Made by a program: the position numbers and the translations under genes
Virus record (IMG/VR): IMGVR_UViG_3300032334_001169
Coordinates: 1 to 32,798 of that record
Origin: a virus
Length of the DNA stretch: 32,798 bases
Reading direction: 5' to 3' (one strand)
Shown here: piece after piece, positions 24,106-30,911 of the stretch
How the letters are laid out: each line of letters starts with the position of its first letter
How positions within the stretch are numbered: the first letter of the stretch is position 1
The notes under the pieces: model-generated
Told to the model about the DNA's origin: nothing
The model's input: only the letters and a program-made list of their open reading frames with translations
Database searches by the model: none

Positions 24106-24906
24106 TTATGCAGGAACGTATTCAAGAGCCAAATCATACAATTTCTCGTTCAAAACCATATCTTGACTGAAATTCTTAATTTTACGAGCTTTACGAACTT
24201 TAGTTCCATAACCGTAATTAAACATTCCGTGTGTCAATTTCTCTTGAATCACATTATATACTGACCATAAATCATTTCCTCTATCTGCCTCACGAACGGG
24301 TGAAAGCAAATCATCAAAATCGATTTGAATGTTTTCGATTTCAGCCTCTGTGAAACGAGTTGCAAGTGCTTTTTGAGCAAAATCAAGCATTTGTTCTTGA
24401 CCTAACTCTACAGAACGGAATTTATTAAGTGACTCAACTGTCAAAGGCAATTTTTCAACAATTGACTTAATGGTGTTTTGCAATTCATCAAATGAATAAC
24501 CGTAGTGGCGAATCTTCATACTTTCAAATTCACGAGAAGAAACAACTAAACCATTCTCACACACCATACGGAACAAACCAGCTGTGAAGGTAAAAGCATT
24601 TTTACCATCATGTGAATTTGTCAATAGGATTTGTGGGAAAACGTTATCACCATCTTCGGCAGTGATTTGAATATCGTTGTTACGGAAAACAACTAAGTGT
24701 TTTTGGAAACCAACACCCTTACGAGCTTTAACTTCTTTAGCATCTACAACACCCCAACCCAAAGCTGACATATCGTCAATAATTTTGTCGGTAGGAATGT
24801 GAGCATACTTGTCACTAGTTCCAGGTGCTCCTTGAGCAGTGAAGATTGAAGGGGCCTGTTGGCGGATCTGACTTTTTGAAATGAATTCTTGATTAATGTT
24901 TAGCAT
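24106..24906 (-). CDS. DUF932-family protein, copy A
   Basis: This 266-residue protein matches the DUF932 phage/plasmid family: a segment FTFTAGLFRMVCENGLVVSS, a central helix pair and a WSVYNVIQEKLTHGMF region before the C-terminus. Family members occur in phages and plasmids, and their function is largely unknown. The gene has its own promoter (24938-24969) with a 31-nt leader ending AAAAGTTATG. A second, divergent copy lies at 26120-26905. Confidence 0.8.
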   Translation of the reverse strand: MLNINQEFISKSQIRQQAPSIFTAQGAPGTSDKYAHIPTDKIIDDMSALGWGVVDAKEVKARKGVGFQKHLVVFRNNDIQITAEDGDNVFPQILLTNSHDGKNAFTFTAGLFRMVCENGLVVSSREFESMKIRHYGYSFDELQNTIKSIVEKLPLTVESLNKFRSVELGQEQMLDFAQKALATRFTEAEIENIQIDFDDLLSPVREADRGNDLWSVYNVIQEKLTHGMFNYGYGTKVRKARKIKNFSQDMVLNEKLYDLALEYVPA

Positions 24907-24937
24907 AACTTTTATTTTTTATCTTTTTTCTATGCCG

Positions 24938-24969
24938 TGAATATACGAAAGATATCTTCGGGAGCCAAA
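24938..24969 (-). promoter_or_regulatory. Host-type promoter, DUF932 copy A
   Basis: The element is TTTGG-N20-TATATTCA, followed by CGGCATAG and an A-rich leader up to the ATG at 24906. Confidence 0.75.
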
Positions 24970-24980
24970 TTTACTGCGGA

Positions 24981-25017
24981 GGAAATGTCATTTAGAATGA
25001 TTCTAAATAGGATTTCC
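24981..25017 (-). terminator. Hairpin at the end of the 186-residue gene
   Basis: GGAAAT and ATTTAGAA pair with TTCTAAAT and ATTTCC around a TGA loop (14 bp with a 3x3 internal loop). It covers the stop codon of the 186-residue gene. No strong U-run follows, so it may be a terminator or an mRNA-stabilising hairpin. Confidence 0.45.
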
Positions 25018-25563
25018 AAGCAATGTTTTAGTACGCATCTCACCAGCTAAATAACGTTCGTAAGTTCCGTCGTCATTCATTTTTACTTCTTTACCTTTTA
25101 ATACCTTTTTAATTACTTCAGGATCTGTAACTACAGGAGCTCCTTTGGCTAATAAAATATCTTTTAGTTTACCTGATACCTCTAAATAATATCCTTTTTT
25201 ATTTAACAAGTCAGCATAGTGGTTAATAATCTTTGATTTTGCCTCAGGAGATCCATCGTGTCCAATAGCGGCTAATTTATTACCAGCAGGCTGTTTCTTA
25301 TAAGCACTTAAAGCATCTGGTTCAGGATCATCGTCTATATTAATTACCTCATAATCAGCATCGGCTTCCGCTCCTAATACGTCTGCTGCGCTCTTATAAT
25401 TTACATTACCGCCTATAGGCGCATATGCTGTGTTGATCAGGTTAAAGATATCATCAGCATATTCTCCTTTTTCTTTATCACTAAGGTCAACCCATTTATC
25501 TCTAGGAAATTCCTCTTGTAATAGGATATTATTTTTTAAGTAAGCTCTATAATTAAAAGACAT
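25003..25563 (-). CDS. Unrecognised acidic protein, possible GNAT-like fold
   Basis: This 186-residue protein is acidic, with a patterned region (EVINIDDDPEPDALSAYKKQ, then KIINHYADLLNKKGYYLEVSG and VIKKVLKGKEVKMNDDGTYE). A similar layout occurs in GNAT-like phage proteins, but I cannot confirm it. It shares one base with the stop of the YqiA-like gene upstream. Function not assigned. Confidence 0.6.
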   Translation of the reverse strand: MSFNYRAYLKNNILLQEEFPRDKWVDLSDKEKGEYADDIFNLINTAYAPIGGNVNYKSAADVLGAEADADYEVINIDDDPEPDALSAYKKQPAGNKLAAIGHDGSPEAKSKIINHYADLLNKKGYYLEVSGKLKDILLAKGAPVVTDPEVIKKVLKGKEVKMNDDGTYERYLAGEMRTKTLLGNPI

Positions 25564-26045
25564 TATTTTACGTATTTATTATAAATATTAACAAACACAT
25601 CAAACGGAACCCTGTGACCTAAATCTTCTACTTCCTCAATATCATAATAAAATAAAGCATCATCAAGGATTTCTTTAGTAATCAAAGGATTAATAACATC
25701 ATCTTGAAGACCTAAAATAACAACGGGTTGGAAATTAAAATTAGGTTCTCTAGCTTCTAAAATATCTAATTTAGGTTCGATTGGACGTGAGTGAATAGCT
25801 GGATTAAAAACAATAGCATCAATATTATAATAATTAGCTAACATTAAACCAACGTGACCACCCATTGATGAACCAATAATTAAATCAGGTTTAAATGCCT
25901 CAAACATATACATAAGCTCTTGCTCAATACTCTGCTTATTATAATCAATTGAAGGAGCTAAAACCTCAGCTCGTTCACGTAAAAAGTCAACTTTATCACA
26001 AACGTTGGAACTTTCTAAACCGTGTAAATACATTATTCTTTTCAT
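25563..26045 (-). CDS. YqiA-like alpha/beta-hydrolase esterase
   Basis: This 160-residue protein has the alpha/beta-hydrolase plan of the YqiA family: MYLHGLESS at the start, the nucleophile elbow GSSMGG with S60, the acid D115/D116 in GLQDD, and H144 in LGHRVPF. Family enzymes cleave short-chain esters; the substrate here is unknown. It has its own host-type promoter with a terminator-like hairpin embedded in the spacer, and an A-rich leader. Confidence 0.8.
   Translation of the reverse strand: MKRIMYLHGLESSNVCDKVDFLRERAEVLAPSIDYNKQSIEQELMYMFEAFKPDLIIGSSMGGHVGLMLANYYNIDAIVFNPAIHSRPIEPKLDILEAREPNFNFQPVVILGLQDDVINPLITKEILDDALFYYDIEEVEDLGHRVPFDVFVNIYNKYVK
25579..25588 (-). promoter_or_regulatory. 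Candidate late motif ATATTTATAA
   Basis: The motif lies within the end of the YqiA-like gene, 15 nt before the ATG at 25563. It could drive the 186-residue gene separately late in infection. Confidence 0.35.
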
Positions 26046-26069
26046 AACCTTTATTTTTCTTCTACCTCG

Positions 26070-26101
26070 TCAATATACGAAAGAGGGGTTGGAAAGCCAA
26101 C
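26070..26101 (-). promoter_or_regulatory. Host-type promoter, YqiA-like operon
   Basis: The element is GTTGG-N20-TATATTGA. The downstream leader ends TAAAGGTTATG. A GC-rich hairpin overlaps the -33 element and spacer. Confidence 0.65.
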
Positions 26102-26109
26102 CCCTTTCT
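26081..26109 (-). terminator. Hairpin overlapping the YqiA promoter
   Basis: GGGGTTGG and CCAACCCC form an 8-bp core stem (about 11 bp with flanking pairs) around AAAG (CTTT in transcript sense). It lies between the DUF932 copy B stop and the promoter's -7 element, so it may end the upstream transcript and also shape this promoter. Confidence 0.6.
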
Positions 26110-26119
26110 TCCTTTCTTT

Positions 26120-26905
26120 TTAAGCGTATGCGTGTGCTAATTGGAATAACTCTTTATTAATACGAGTATCTTCTCTAGAATCAGTAACAGCACCATACAT
26201 AGCACCATTTTCATCAGTAATACGATGTGCTTGAGTTAAGTTTTCTTGAATACGATTAAATACAGTCCAAACATCATCACCTTTATCTTCATCTCTTACT
26301 ATATTAAGTAATTGACTTACATCAAAATTTACATCTTTACCAAATCTAATATTAGCTGCTCTAGTAGCCATTGAAATTGCTTCAGCTGGAGTTAATTCAC
26401 TCTCTTTTAGTTTATTAAATTCTTCCATAACACCTTGAGTACGAATACCTAAATCACAAAGGATTTCTTGTAGGTCATATTGACCTTTTTCACTATGAGG
26501 TACTTTAGCATTACTATAAGATGTATGAGCAACAGCTCCATTAGAACAAACCAAACGATAAGCACCTAAATCCAATTCCATAGGTTTAGAACCATTACAA
26601 CTATTTTGAATGTTCATAGTAGCAACTGCTTCTGTTTGACCTTTTTTATTAAGAATTCTAAAATCGGGATGTTCCATTTTAATAAAATGATTAGCAACTT
26701 TTCGACTTTTATCTCTATTTTCCAATGCACCTGCAACATTCCAACCTTGACGTTGAAATTCACGTACAGCATCTAGGGATTCAATTTGAAAAGGTTTTGA
26801 ACTAATACGTTGACTAGTTCGCCAATCCTTATTAAGTGAAGGGATGAAAGCTGACAATTTGTTAATGTCGTTGTTTAGCGGGATAAAATTTAGGTTTTTT
26901 CTCAT
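26120..26905 (-). CDS. DUF932-family protein, copy B
   Basis: This 261-residue protein shares the DUF932 layout with copy A (segments LDLGAYRLVCSNGAVAH and VWTVFNRIQENLTQAHRI), but the two differ clearly in sequence. Its ATG lies 4 nt downstream of the -7 element TATATTTA (promoter 26910-26941), so it is a leaderless candidate. Separate promoters for the two copies suggest separate roles. Confidence 0.78.
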   Translation of the reverse strand: MRKNLNFIPLNNDINKLSAFIPSLNKDWRTSQRISSKPFQIESLDAVREFQRQGWNVAGALENRDKSRKVANHFIKMEHPDFRILNKKGQTEAVATMNIQNSCNGSKPMELDLGAYRLVCSNGAVAHTSYSNAKVPHSEKGQYDLQEILCDLGIRTQGVMEEFNKLKESELTPAEAISMATRAANIRFGKDVNFDVSQLLNIVRDEDKGDDVWTVFNRIQENLTQAHRITDENGAMYGAVTDSREDTRINKELFQLAHAYA

Positions 26906-26909
26906 AATG

Positions 26910-26941
26910 TAAATATACGAAATTTATTTTGATTTTCCAAA
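26910..26941 (-). promoter_or_regulatory. Host-type promoter, DUF932 copy B
   Basis: The element is TTTGG-N20-TATATTTA, followed after CATT by the ATG at 26905. No leader is possible if transcription starts a few bases beyond the -7 element. Confidence 0.65.
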
Positions 26942-26949
26942 TTTATTTT

Positions 26950-27174
26950 TTAATCTTCAATATTATATTTTTCTTTCATTCGTTCGTAAAACTCTGGAGT
27001 TTCGGGAGCGTATTTTTTGAGTAACTCTAGATAGTACTGATGTTTATATTCTTCATCATCAGTTGTTTCATATTTAATTAGGTCTCTTAATCTAGCAGCC
27101 ATTTCATAACGTTCTGTTTCAACACACCACTCTAAACGCTCTTGCATTACATCAACCAAATCACTCTGTGTCAT
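26950..27174 (-). CDS. Small protein with UVR-like motif
   Basis: This 74-residue protein carries ERLEWCVETERYEMAARLRD, which matches the UvrB/UvrC interaction (UVR) motif pattern of a short helix pair with AARLRD. The rest is charged helix. UVR modules mediate protein-protein contacts in repair and proteolysis adaptors. It is the last gene of the RecA-like/SprT-like operon. Assignment rests on this motif only. Confidence 0.65.
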   Translation of the reverse strand: MTQSDLVDVMQERLEWCVETERYEMAARLRDLIKYETTDDEEYKHQYYLELLKKYAPETPEFYERMKEKYNIED

Positions 27175-27178
27175 AATA

Positions 27179-27712
27179 TTATTTTTTATAAAGATTAATA
27201 AACATAGTCATATATTTTTCTTCCTCTAAAATATTATCAAAAAATTTATTTTGAGGAGTTCTTATATCAACCATATTATCTGAAATTTTAAATATAGCTT
27301 TTTTATTACCTTCAACATAAAGATCATACATCCCTTCTCCTACTTTTATTAACTCATTTGATCTAGGATTTGATTGATGAATACCTTGAGCTTTTACATT
27401 ATCATAACCAAAAACTTCTTTCATTAACATTTTCCAAGCAATTCCATGAGGAGCAGGATCATTATTCTGTGGTAATGATTTAAAATAATGATGGTCATAA
27501 GCATGACAAAGTTCATGACATATAGTATCTTTTTCTAATTCAGTATCTAATATAAAAGAAGATAAATTTATTAAATAATGACCTGGTTCTATATAACGAC
27601 AATGTCCAAACTTGGATTTGGCTTTATCTGATACTTTGTAAGTAATTTTTAATTTTGGAACTTCTAAATCATTTGAGATTTTAGTGTTCATTTTTTCTAA
27701 CAAATTATTCAT
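27179..27712 (-). CDS. SprT-like zinc metalloprotease
   Basis: This 177-residue protein has the SprT motif H66-E-L-C-H70 (ICHELCHAYDHHYF), with a further metal-ligand candidate H89 in APHGIAWKMLMKEVFG. SprT/Spartan-like proteins can cut DNA-bound proteins. No C-terminal zinc ribbon is visible. It lies between the RecA-like gene and the UVR-motif gene, a plausible DNA-damage unit. Confidence 0.75.
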   Translation of the reverse strand: MNNLLEKMNTKISNDLEVPKLKITYKVSDKAKSKFGHCRYIEPGHYLINLSSFILDTELEKDTICHELCHAYDHHYFKSLPQNNDPAPHGIAWKMLMKEVFGYDNVKAQGIHQSNPRSNELIKVGEGMYDLYVEGNKKAIFKISDNMVDIRTPQNKFFDNILEEEKYMTMFINLYKK

Positions 27713-27715
27713 ATA

Positions 27716-28510
27716 TTAGTTATTAATTGTTTCGTAAGAATAAAATACAGCATCTTTATGGATTGTAAAGTGAACACTAAAATCTTTATCACAATCTCTA
27801 TTTTTAGAAAAATACATAGAACGAGCTAAACCATCTTTAGAACGTTCAATATGACACATCGCATCAGTCATATGCTTTAATCTATTAGAACCAGCAAATT
27901 CACCAGCTTTAGTAACTTGTTGAATATTGATAAATGTAGTATAATAAGAACCTTTATTATTACCTTTTTTATGGCTATCTTGTAATTGTAAAAACCAACC
28001 TTCGGCAGCGCTTTCAGTTGTTTTGTAATTATCTTTAACCATTTCAATTACCTCAGCAATCGAGTCAACAGCAATAATATCATAACCTTGATTAAAAACA
28101 TACTCTAAAGTTTCTTTTACATTATCAGTATAGTTTTTCAAAAACAATGTTTGAACACAAGCAAACTTAGGTAAACGCTTACAATATTTGTAGTGAGCGA
28201 TCTCATCCATTTCACCACTAATAAACAAACACTTCAAACCTTGTTGAGTAAAATTAGATAACATATCTAAAGCAACAGTAGATTTACCAGAACCAGGACC
28301 ACCTACAAGCACCATATTAGTACCAGGCATAATACCTCCTTCAGTAGATAAAATAACGTCAACCTCTGAATTGGTTTTCATTGGTTGGAATAGTGAGTCG
28401 TTGAACTTAAGTTCAGAACCTCTTAACAATTTAACACTTGAAGGATCAAATGATTTAACTTCAGAAACTTTTGATGGACGACCTCTTTTCACGATTTGAA
28501 TGTTTTGCAT
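27716..28510 (-). CDS. RecA-superfamily ATPase, RadA/UvsX-like, with N-terminal AT-hook-like motif
   Basis: This 264-residue protein has Walker A (GGPGSGKST, 70-78), a strand ending FISGEM, and Walker B (YDIIAVDS, 143-150). These fit the RecA/RadA core. Near residues 8-15 it has KRGRPSKV, close to an AT-hook that grips the minor groove. A T4-like phage needs a recombinase for replication and repair; whether this is UvsX-like, RadA-like or another RecA relative is not resolved. It has its own host-type promoter. Confidence 0.75.
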   Translation of the reverse strand: MQNIQIVKRGRPSKVSEVKSFDPSSVKLLRGSELKFNDSLFQPMKTNSEVDVILSTEGGIMPGTNMVLVGGPGSGKSTVALDMLSNFTQQGLKCLFISGEMDEIAHYKYCKRLPKFACVQTLFLKNYTDNVKETLEYVFNQGYDIIAVDSIAEVIEMVKDNYKTTESAAEGWFLQLQDSHKKGNNKGSYYTTFINIQQVTKAGEFAGSNRLKHMTDAMCHIERSKDGLARSMYFSKNRDCDKDFSVHFTIHKDAVFYSYETINN

Positions 28511-28534
28511 AACCTTTATTTTCTTATTATGGGA

Positions 28535-28566
28535 TGAATATACGAATGATTTTTTAAATTTCCAAA
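28535..28566 (-). promoter_or_regulatory. Host-type promoter, RecA-like operon
   Basis: The element is TTTGG-N20-TATATTCA, then a leader ending AAATAAAGGTTATG. Confidence 0.72.
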
Positions 28567-28574
28567 TGAGTTTT

Positions 28575-28832
28575 TTATTTCTTTAACATTACGTTATTAA
28601 AATAACAATCATCTAATTTTTCAATTAATTCATAGTGTAATGAATTGTTGAAACGGTAAGGATTAGATAATCTTACTAAATTTTCTTTTAACATTACACG
28701 ACCTCTTGATGTTTTAGGTTGATTAATAATTCTATTGGCTTCAGCATCAGAGATGATTAAACCTTTTTCAGATTGAAATACAGTTACTTTTGTATTTTTA
28801 ACAATTACTTTTAAAACCTTTATTACTTCCAT
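28575..28832 (-). CDS. Small unknown protein, leaderless candidate
   Basis: This 85-residue protein begins MEVIKVLKVIVKNTKVTVFQ, a beta-rich start, with a basic middle (KTSRGRVMLKENLVRL). Its ATG lies exactly 4 nt after TATATTCA, so it may be leaderless. The usual leader sequence AATAAAGGTT is present but falls within the first codons, which makes the true start uncertain. Family not recognised. Confidence 0.6.
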   Translation of the reverse strand: MEVIKVLKVIVKNTKVTVFQSEKGLIISDAEANRIINQPKTSRGRVMLKENLVRLSNPYRFNNSLHYELIEKLDDCYFNNVMLKK

Positions 28833-28836
28833 GCCG

Positions 28837-28868
28837 TGAATATACGAACGGGATCTCGGGGAGCCAAA
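28837..28868 (-). promoter_or_regulatory. Host-type promoter, 85-residue gene
   Basis: The element is TTTGG-N20-TATATTCA followed by CGGC and ATG. Its -33 element partly overlaps the U-run of the terminator at 28866-28888. Confidence 0.68.
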
Positions 28869-28888
28869 AAGACAGTTCTTTTTCTGTC
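28866..28888 (-). terminator. Rho-independent terminator after the GIY-YIG gene
   Basis: A GACAG/CTGTC 5-bp stem with an 8-nt loop is followed in the minus direction by TTTTT. It ends the early operon that contains the GIY-YIG gene and runs straight into the next promoter. Confidence 0.6.
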
Positions 28889-28993
28889 ATTTAGAATGGG
28901 TACAAGTAACCCTATACATTTAGCTTGCTACCCACTTCAATCCAAATATCCGTATATACCCTCATTAATCCAACGGATTAAGCAAACTAGCTA
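28889..28993 (-). other. 3' untranslated stretch with two hairpins
   Basis: Between the GIY-YIG stop and the terminator there is no gene. A 7-bp hairpin (TTAATCC/GGATTAA, 28965-28981) and a weaker GGGT/ACCC hairpin (28898-28912) are visible. Nothing else is clear. Confidence 0.4.
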
Positions 28994-29491
28994 TCAATCT
29001 AGTTTTCCATACTCATTCCCCATATCAATAATCAACCCAATAGCATCATTTAAGTCAATATCAAAAAACTCGCGGTCGGCTCGAGATCTTAAATCAGCCA
29101 ACACAACATGAATTGCTTGCTCAAAATCATAGGGACGAGCACACTTGTAGGCATAGGCAAGCTCCCAATCATTAACCACACCGGCAGAATTTATTTGATG
29201 AAGTCGTTTTTCGGGAGAGGAGGTAGTCATACCAATCTTACACTTGTTGGGATAAGCCTTATTTACAAGTATATAAACATATCCACCCAAACGATTACGC
29301 GGGGATTCATTATCCAGGTGTGATCCTATATAACGATAATACTCAACATTATCCCAACCATCAAAAGAGGGTATACGGGTAAAATGGGTTGCCCCTTGAA
29401 AATTAGTCCCACCCAAGCTATTATGTTTAACAGTAATATGGATATACTGTTTGTTATCCTTTAGCTCCTCGGGTGTTATATATTGTATCAT
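28994..29491 (-). CDS. GIY-YIG (T5orf172-type) domain protein
   Basis: I place the start at the ATG at 29491, giving 165 residues, because it forms an ATGA overlap with the upstream stop. The protein has the GIY-YIG scaffold: GGYVYILVNKAYPNKCKIGM, then SPEKRLHQINSAGV with the expected Arg, a conserved acidic residue in FEQAIHVVLADLR, and EFFDI. GIY-YIG nucleases cut DNA, and the T5orf172 type is common in phages and mobile elements. It could act on host DNA or as a selfish element. Target unknown. Confidence 0.75.
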   Translation of the reverse strand: MIQYITPEELKDNKQYIHITVKHNSLGGTNFQGATHFTRIPSFDGWDNVEYYRYIGSHLDNESPRNRLGGYVYILVNKAYPNKCKIGMTTSSPEKRLHQINSAGVVNDWELAYAYKCARPYDFEQAIHVVLADLRSRADREFFDIDLNDAIGLIIDMGNEYGKLD

Positions 29492-29670
29492 AACGATTGA
29501 TTTATGGTTTGTGCTACCTTGGGCCAATCAATGGTGGTAGTTAATATAATACCGTGTTTAACGCGTATAAACGCCTCAAAACGTGCCTTATAGTCATCAC
29601 ACGGGACGGACTTAATAGAGTCCATACATTGGGGACTATTCTGGATTATATTAATTACTTTGTAAGTCAT
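29488..29670 (-). CDS. Small unknown protein
   Basis: This 60-residue protein starts at the ATG at 29670 (MTYKVINIIQNSPQCMDSIK), with an upstream TTG being a less likely start. It overlaps the preceding gene by 20 nt and the next by ATGA, a tight early operon. It may be a host-takeover peptide, but nothing supports a specific function. Confidence 0.55.
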   Translation of the reverse strand: MTYKVINIIQNSPQCMDSIKSVPCDDYKARFEAFIRVKHGIILTTTIDWPKVAQTINQSL

Positions 29671-29836
29671 CAATTAGCTCGGAAAGGGTGGTTATTGTGG
29701 CTTTTATTGTACCAATATACATTCCGCACTCGTAGGCAACGGAAATTTCTTGGCCTTTTTTATCTCCATCAATCAACATAATTTCTAGGGTGGATTTAAG
29801 GGCAGATAGCTGGAGTTTATATTCTTGGTTAGTCAT
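29651..29836 (-). CDS. Small unknown protein
   Basis: I choose the ATG at 29836, giving 61 residues (MTNQEYKLQLSALKSTLEIM), since longer frames run into the upstream gene. It starts 8 nt inside that gene's end. The protein is mostly helical, with no known motif. Confidence 0.55.
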   Translation of the reverse strand: MTNQEYKLQLSALKSTLEIMLIDGDKKGQEISVAYECGMYIGTIKATITTLSELIDDLQSN

Positions 29837-30206
29837 TGTTTTTGTTTTTATTTTCTTTTTTGATTTGTTTGTCGGCATAGTGGTAAACTTCAAAGAAATT
29901 GTTTCTTTCATTTTTGGTTAAGTCCAACAAACGGGATCCAACAGATTGGATTTCGGTACAGCGTTCGTTTTTGTCGTAAACAATAGTGGCTATTACGTAA
30001 CAACTTTCGGGGCTTTGGAAACAAGAATCATGTATGGTGTGATTACCTTTTGTTAGTATAAAATTATCATCATGGATGTTATGAAGTTGATATCCATCGG
30101 CTATGAGTTGTGCTTTGGTTCCAAAGTATTTATTTGGGTACCATTTAACAAACTCATATCGGTTTTGGGCAAACCTACATTCGATATTTTCTATTCTAAT
30201 TTTCAT
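29829..30206 (-). CDS. Unknown 125-residue protein
   Basis: I choose the ATG at 30206 (MKIRIENIECRFAQNRYEFV), one base after the stop of the micro membrane protein gene upstream. The protein has two Cys pairs by position (SCFQSPESC and CRF/RCTE) and a Lys/Asn-rich C-terminus. Upstream Met codons would overlap the preceding gene and are less likely. No family seen. Confidence 0.6.
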   Translation of the reverse strand: MKIRIENIECRFAQNRYEFVKWYPNKYFGTKAQLIADGYQLHNIHDDNFILTKGNHTIHDSCFQSPESCYVIATIVYDKNERCTEIQSVGSRLLDLTKNERNNFFEVYHYADKQIKKENKNKNND

Positions 30207-30207
30207 A

Positions 30208-30306
30208 TTATTTGTATGGATTAAAATTGTCATTACGGTACTTGGAATAAGCAAATGCTGATATCCAAATAAGACCTAGGATTAATAGTGTTGCTATTGT
30301 TTGCAT
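30208..30306 (-). CDS. Micro membrane protein, 32 residues
   Basis: This is a 32-codon gene beginning MQTIATLLILGLIWISAFAY, an almost complete single membrane segment, ending in a short charged tail. It is packed between two genes with 1-base gaps. Its stop is followed after one base by the next ATG. Small membrane peptides like this can be host-takeover or exclusion factors; function unknown. Confidence 0.65.
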   Translation of the reverse strand: MQTIATLLILGLIWISAFAYSKYRNDNFNPYK

Positions 30307-30307
30307 A

Positions 30308-30511
30308 TTATTTGTTATCAAATTTCTTAAACTGTTCATAAACAAAATCAACCAAAATTTCTTGGTTGGTATTTGAATAGTGGTGAATCAAATACTTTAC
30401 AAAACGTAAACGTTCTTGACCTTCTTCCATTAATTCTTGGTGGTGAACTTCTACCATAGCATCACTTAACATGCTTTGAATTACGATACTTACTTTAATT
30501 TTATCTTCCAT
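30308..30511 (-). CDS. Small early protein, helical
   Basis: I place the start at the ATG at 30511 (MEDKIKVSIVIQSMLSDAMV), 67 residues, because it follows the conserved leader AAATAAAGGTTATG. The protein is helical and charged (HHQELMEEGQERLRFVKYL). First gene of the long early operon from the promoter at 30536-30567. Family not recognised. Confidence 0.65.
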   Translation of the reverse strand: MEDKIKVSIVIQSMLSDAMVEVHHQELMEEGQERLRFVKYLIHHYSNTNQEILVDFVYEQFKKFDNK

Positions 30512-30535
30512 AACCTTTATTTTTCTTCTACCCCG

Positions 30536-30567
30536 GGAATATACGAACAAGAATTCGGGGAGCCAAA
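30536..30567 (-). promoter_or_regulatory. Host-type promoter, long early operon
   Basis: The element is TTTGG-N20-TATATTCC. Downstream genes run from 30511 to the GIY-YIG protein and its terminator. Confidence 0.72.
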
Positions 30568-30583
30568 TCTGTTTTTCTTTATT

Positions 30584-30826
30584 TTAAAATAAATCGTTGA
30601 TGTGAGTTAATTTATCAAATGAAACTGAATAAATATCCCCATTTTTATCTTCTATGAGAGCGTTTACTTTGTTTATTTTAGTAATAGTACCAAACATGCT
30701 ACCTACTTTACTCCATCCACTGTAGTTATCCCATTGTCCACCTGGTAAATTACCGATGAAAGTTACTCTTGAACCTACCATTAAGGCGGTTTTTACTTCT
30801 TCTTTTTTACTTACTAATTTTATCAT
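30584..30826 (-). CDS. Small beta-barrel-like protein
   Basis: This 80-residue protein has alternating short strands (VGSRVTFIGNLPGGQW, GTITKINKVNALIEDKNGDI) consistent with an SH3-like or KOW-type small barrel, often used to bind nucleic acids or proteins. It follows the standard leader AAATAAAGGTTATG. Function unknown. Confidence 0.6.
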   Translation of the reverse strand: MIKLVSKKEEVKTALMVGSRVTFIGNLPGGQWDNYSGWSKVGSMFGTITKINKVNALIEDKNGDIYSVSFDKLTHINDLF

Positions 30827-30849
30827 AACCTTTATTTATTTCTATGTCG

Positions 30850-30881
30850 TGAATATACGAACAGGATCTGCGGGAGCCAAA
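30850..30881 (-). promoter_or_regulatory. Host-type promoter, 80-residue gene
   Basis: The element is TTTGG-N20-TATATTCA, with a conserved CGACATAG start of leader. Confidence 0.72.
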
Positions 30882-30898
30882 TAAGCTTTCAAGCTTAT
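30881..30898 (-). terminator. Palindromic hairpin after the protease-like gene
   Basis: ATAAGCTT and AAGCTTAT form an 8-bp stem with a 2-nt loop, in a 30-nt gap before the next promoter. The U-run is weak (TTATTTGG), so it is a candidate only. Confidence 0.45.
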
Positions 30899-30911
30899 CG
30901 CAAATCTGTTT

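Noticed and set aside
28836-29323. Plus-strand frames near the GIY-YIG gene
   Set aside because: They overlap the GIY-YIG gene, a promoter and a terminator, and have no recognisable product.
29492-29527. Longer N-terminus for the GIY-YIG protein
   Set aside because: The ATGA overlap at 29488-29491 gives a better start, and the extra 12 residues lie within the upstream gene.
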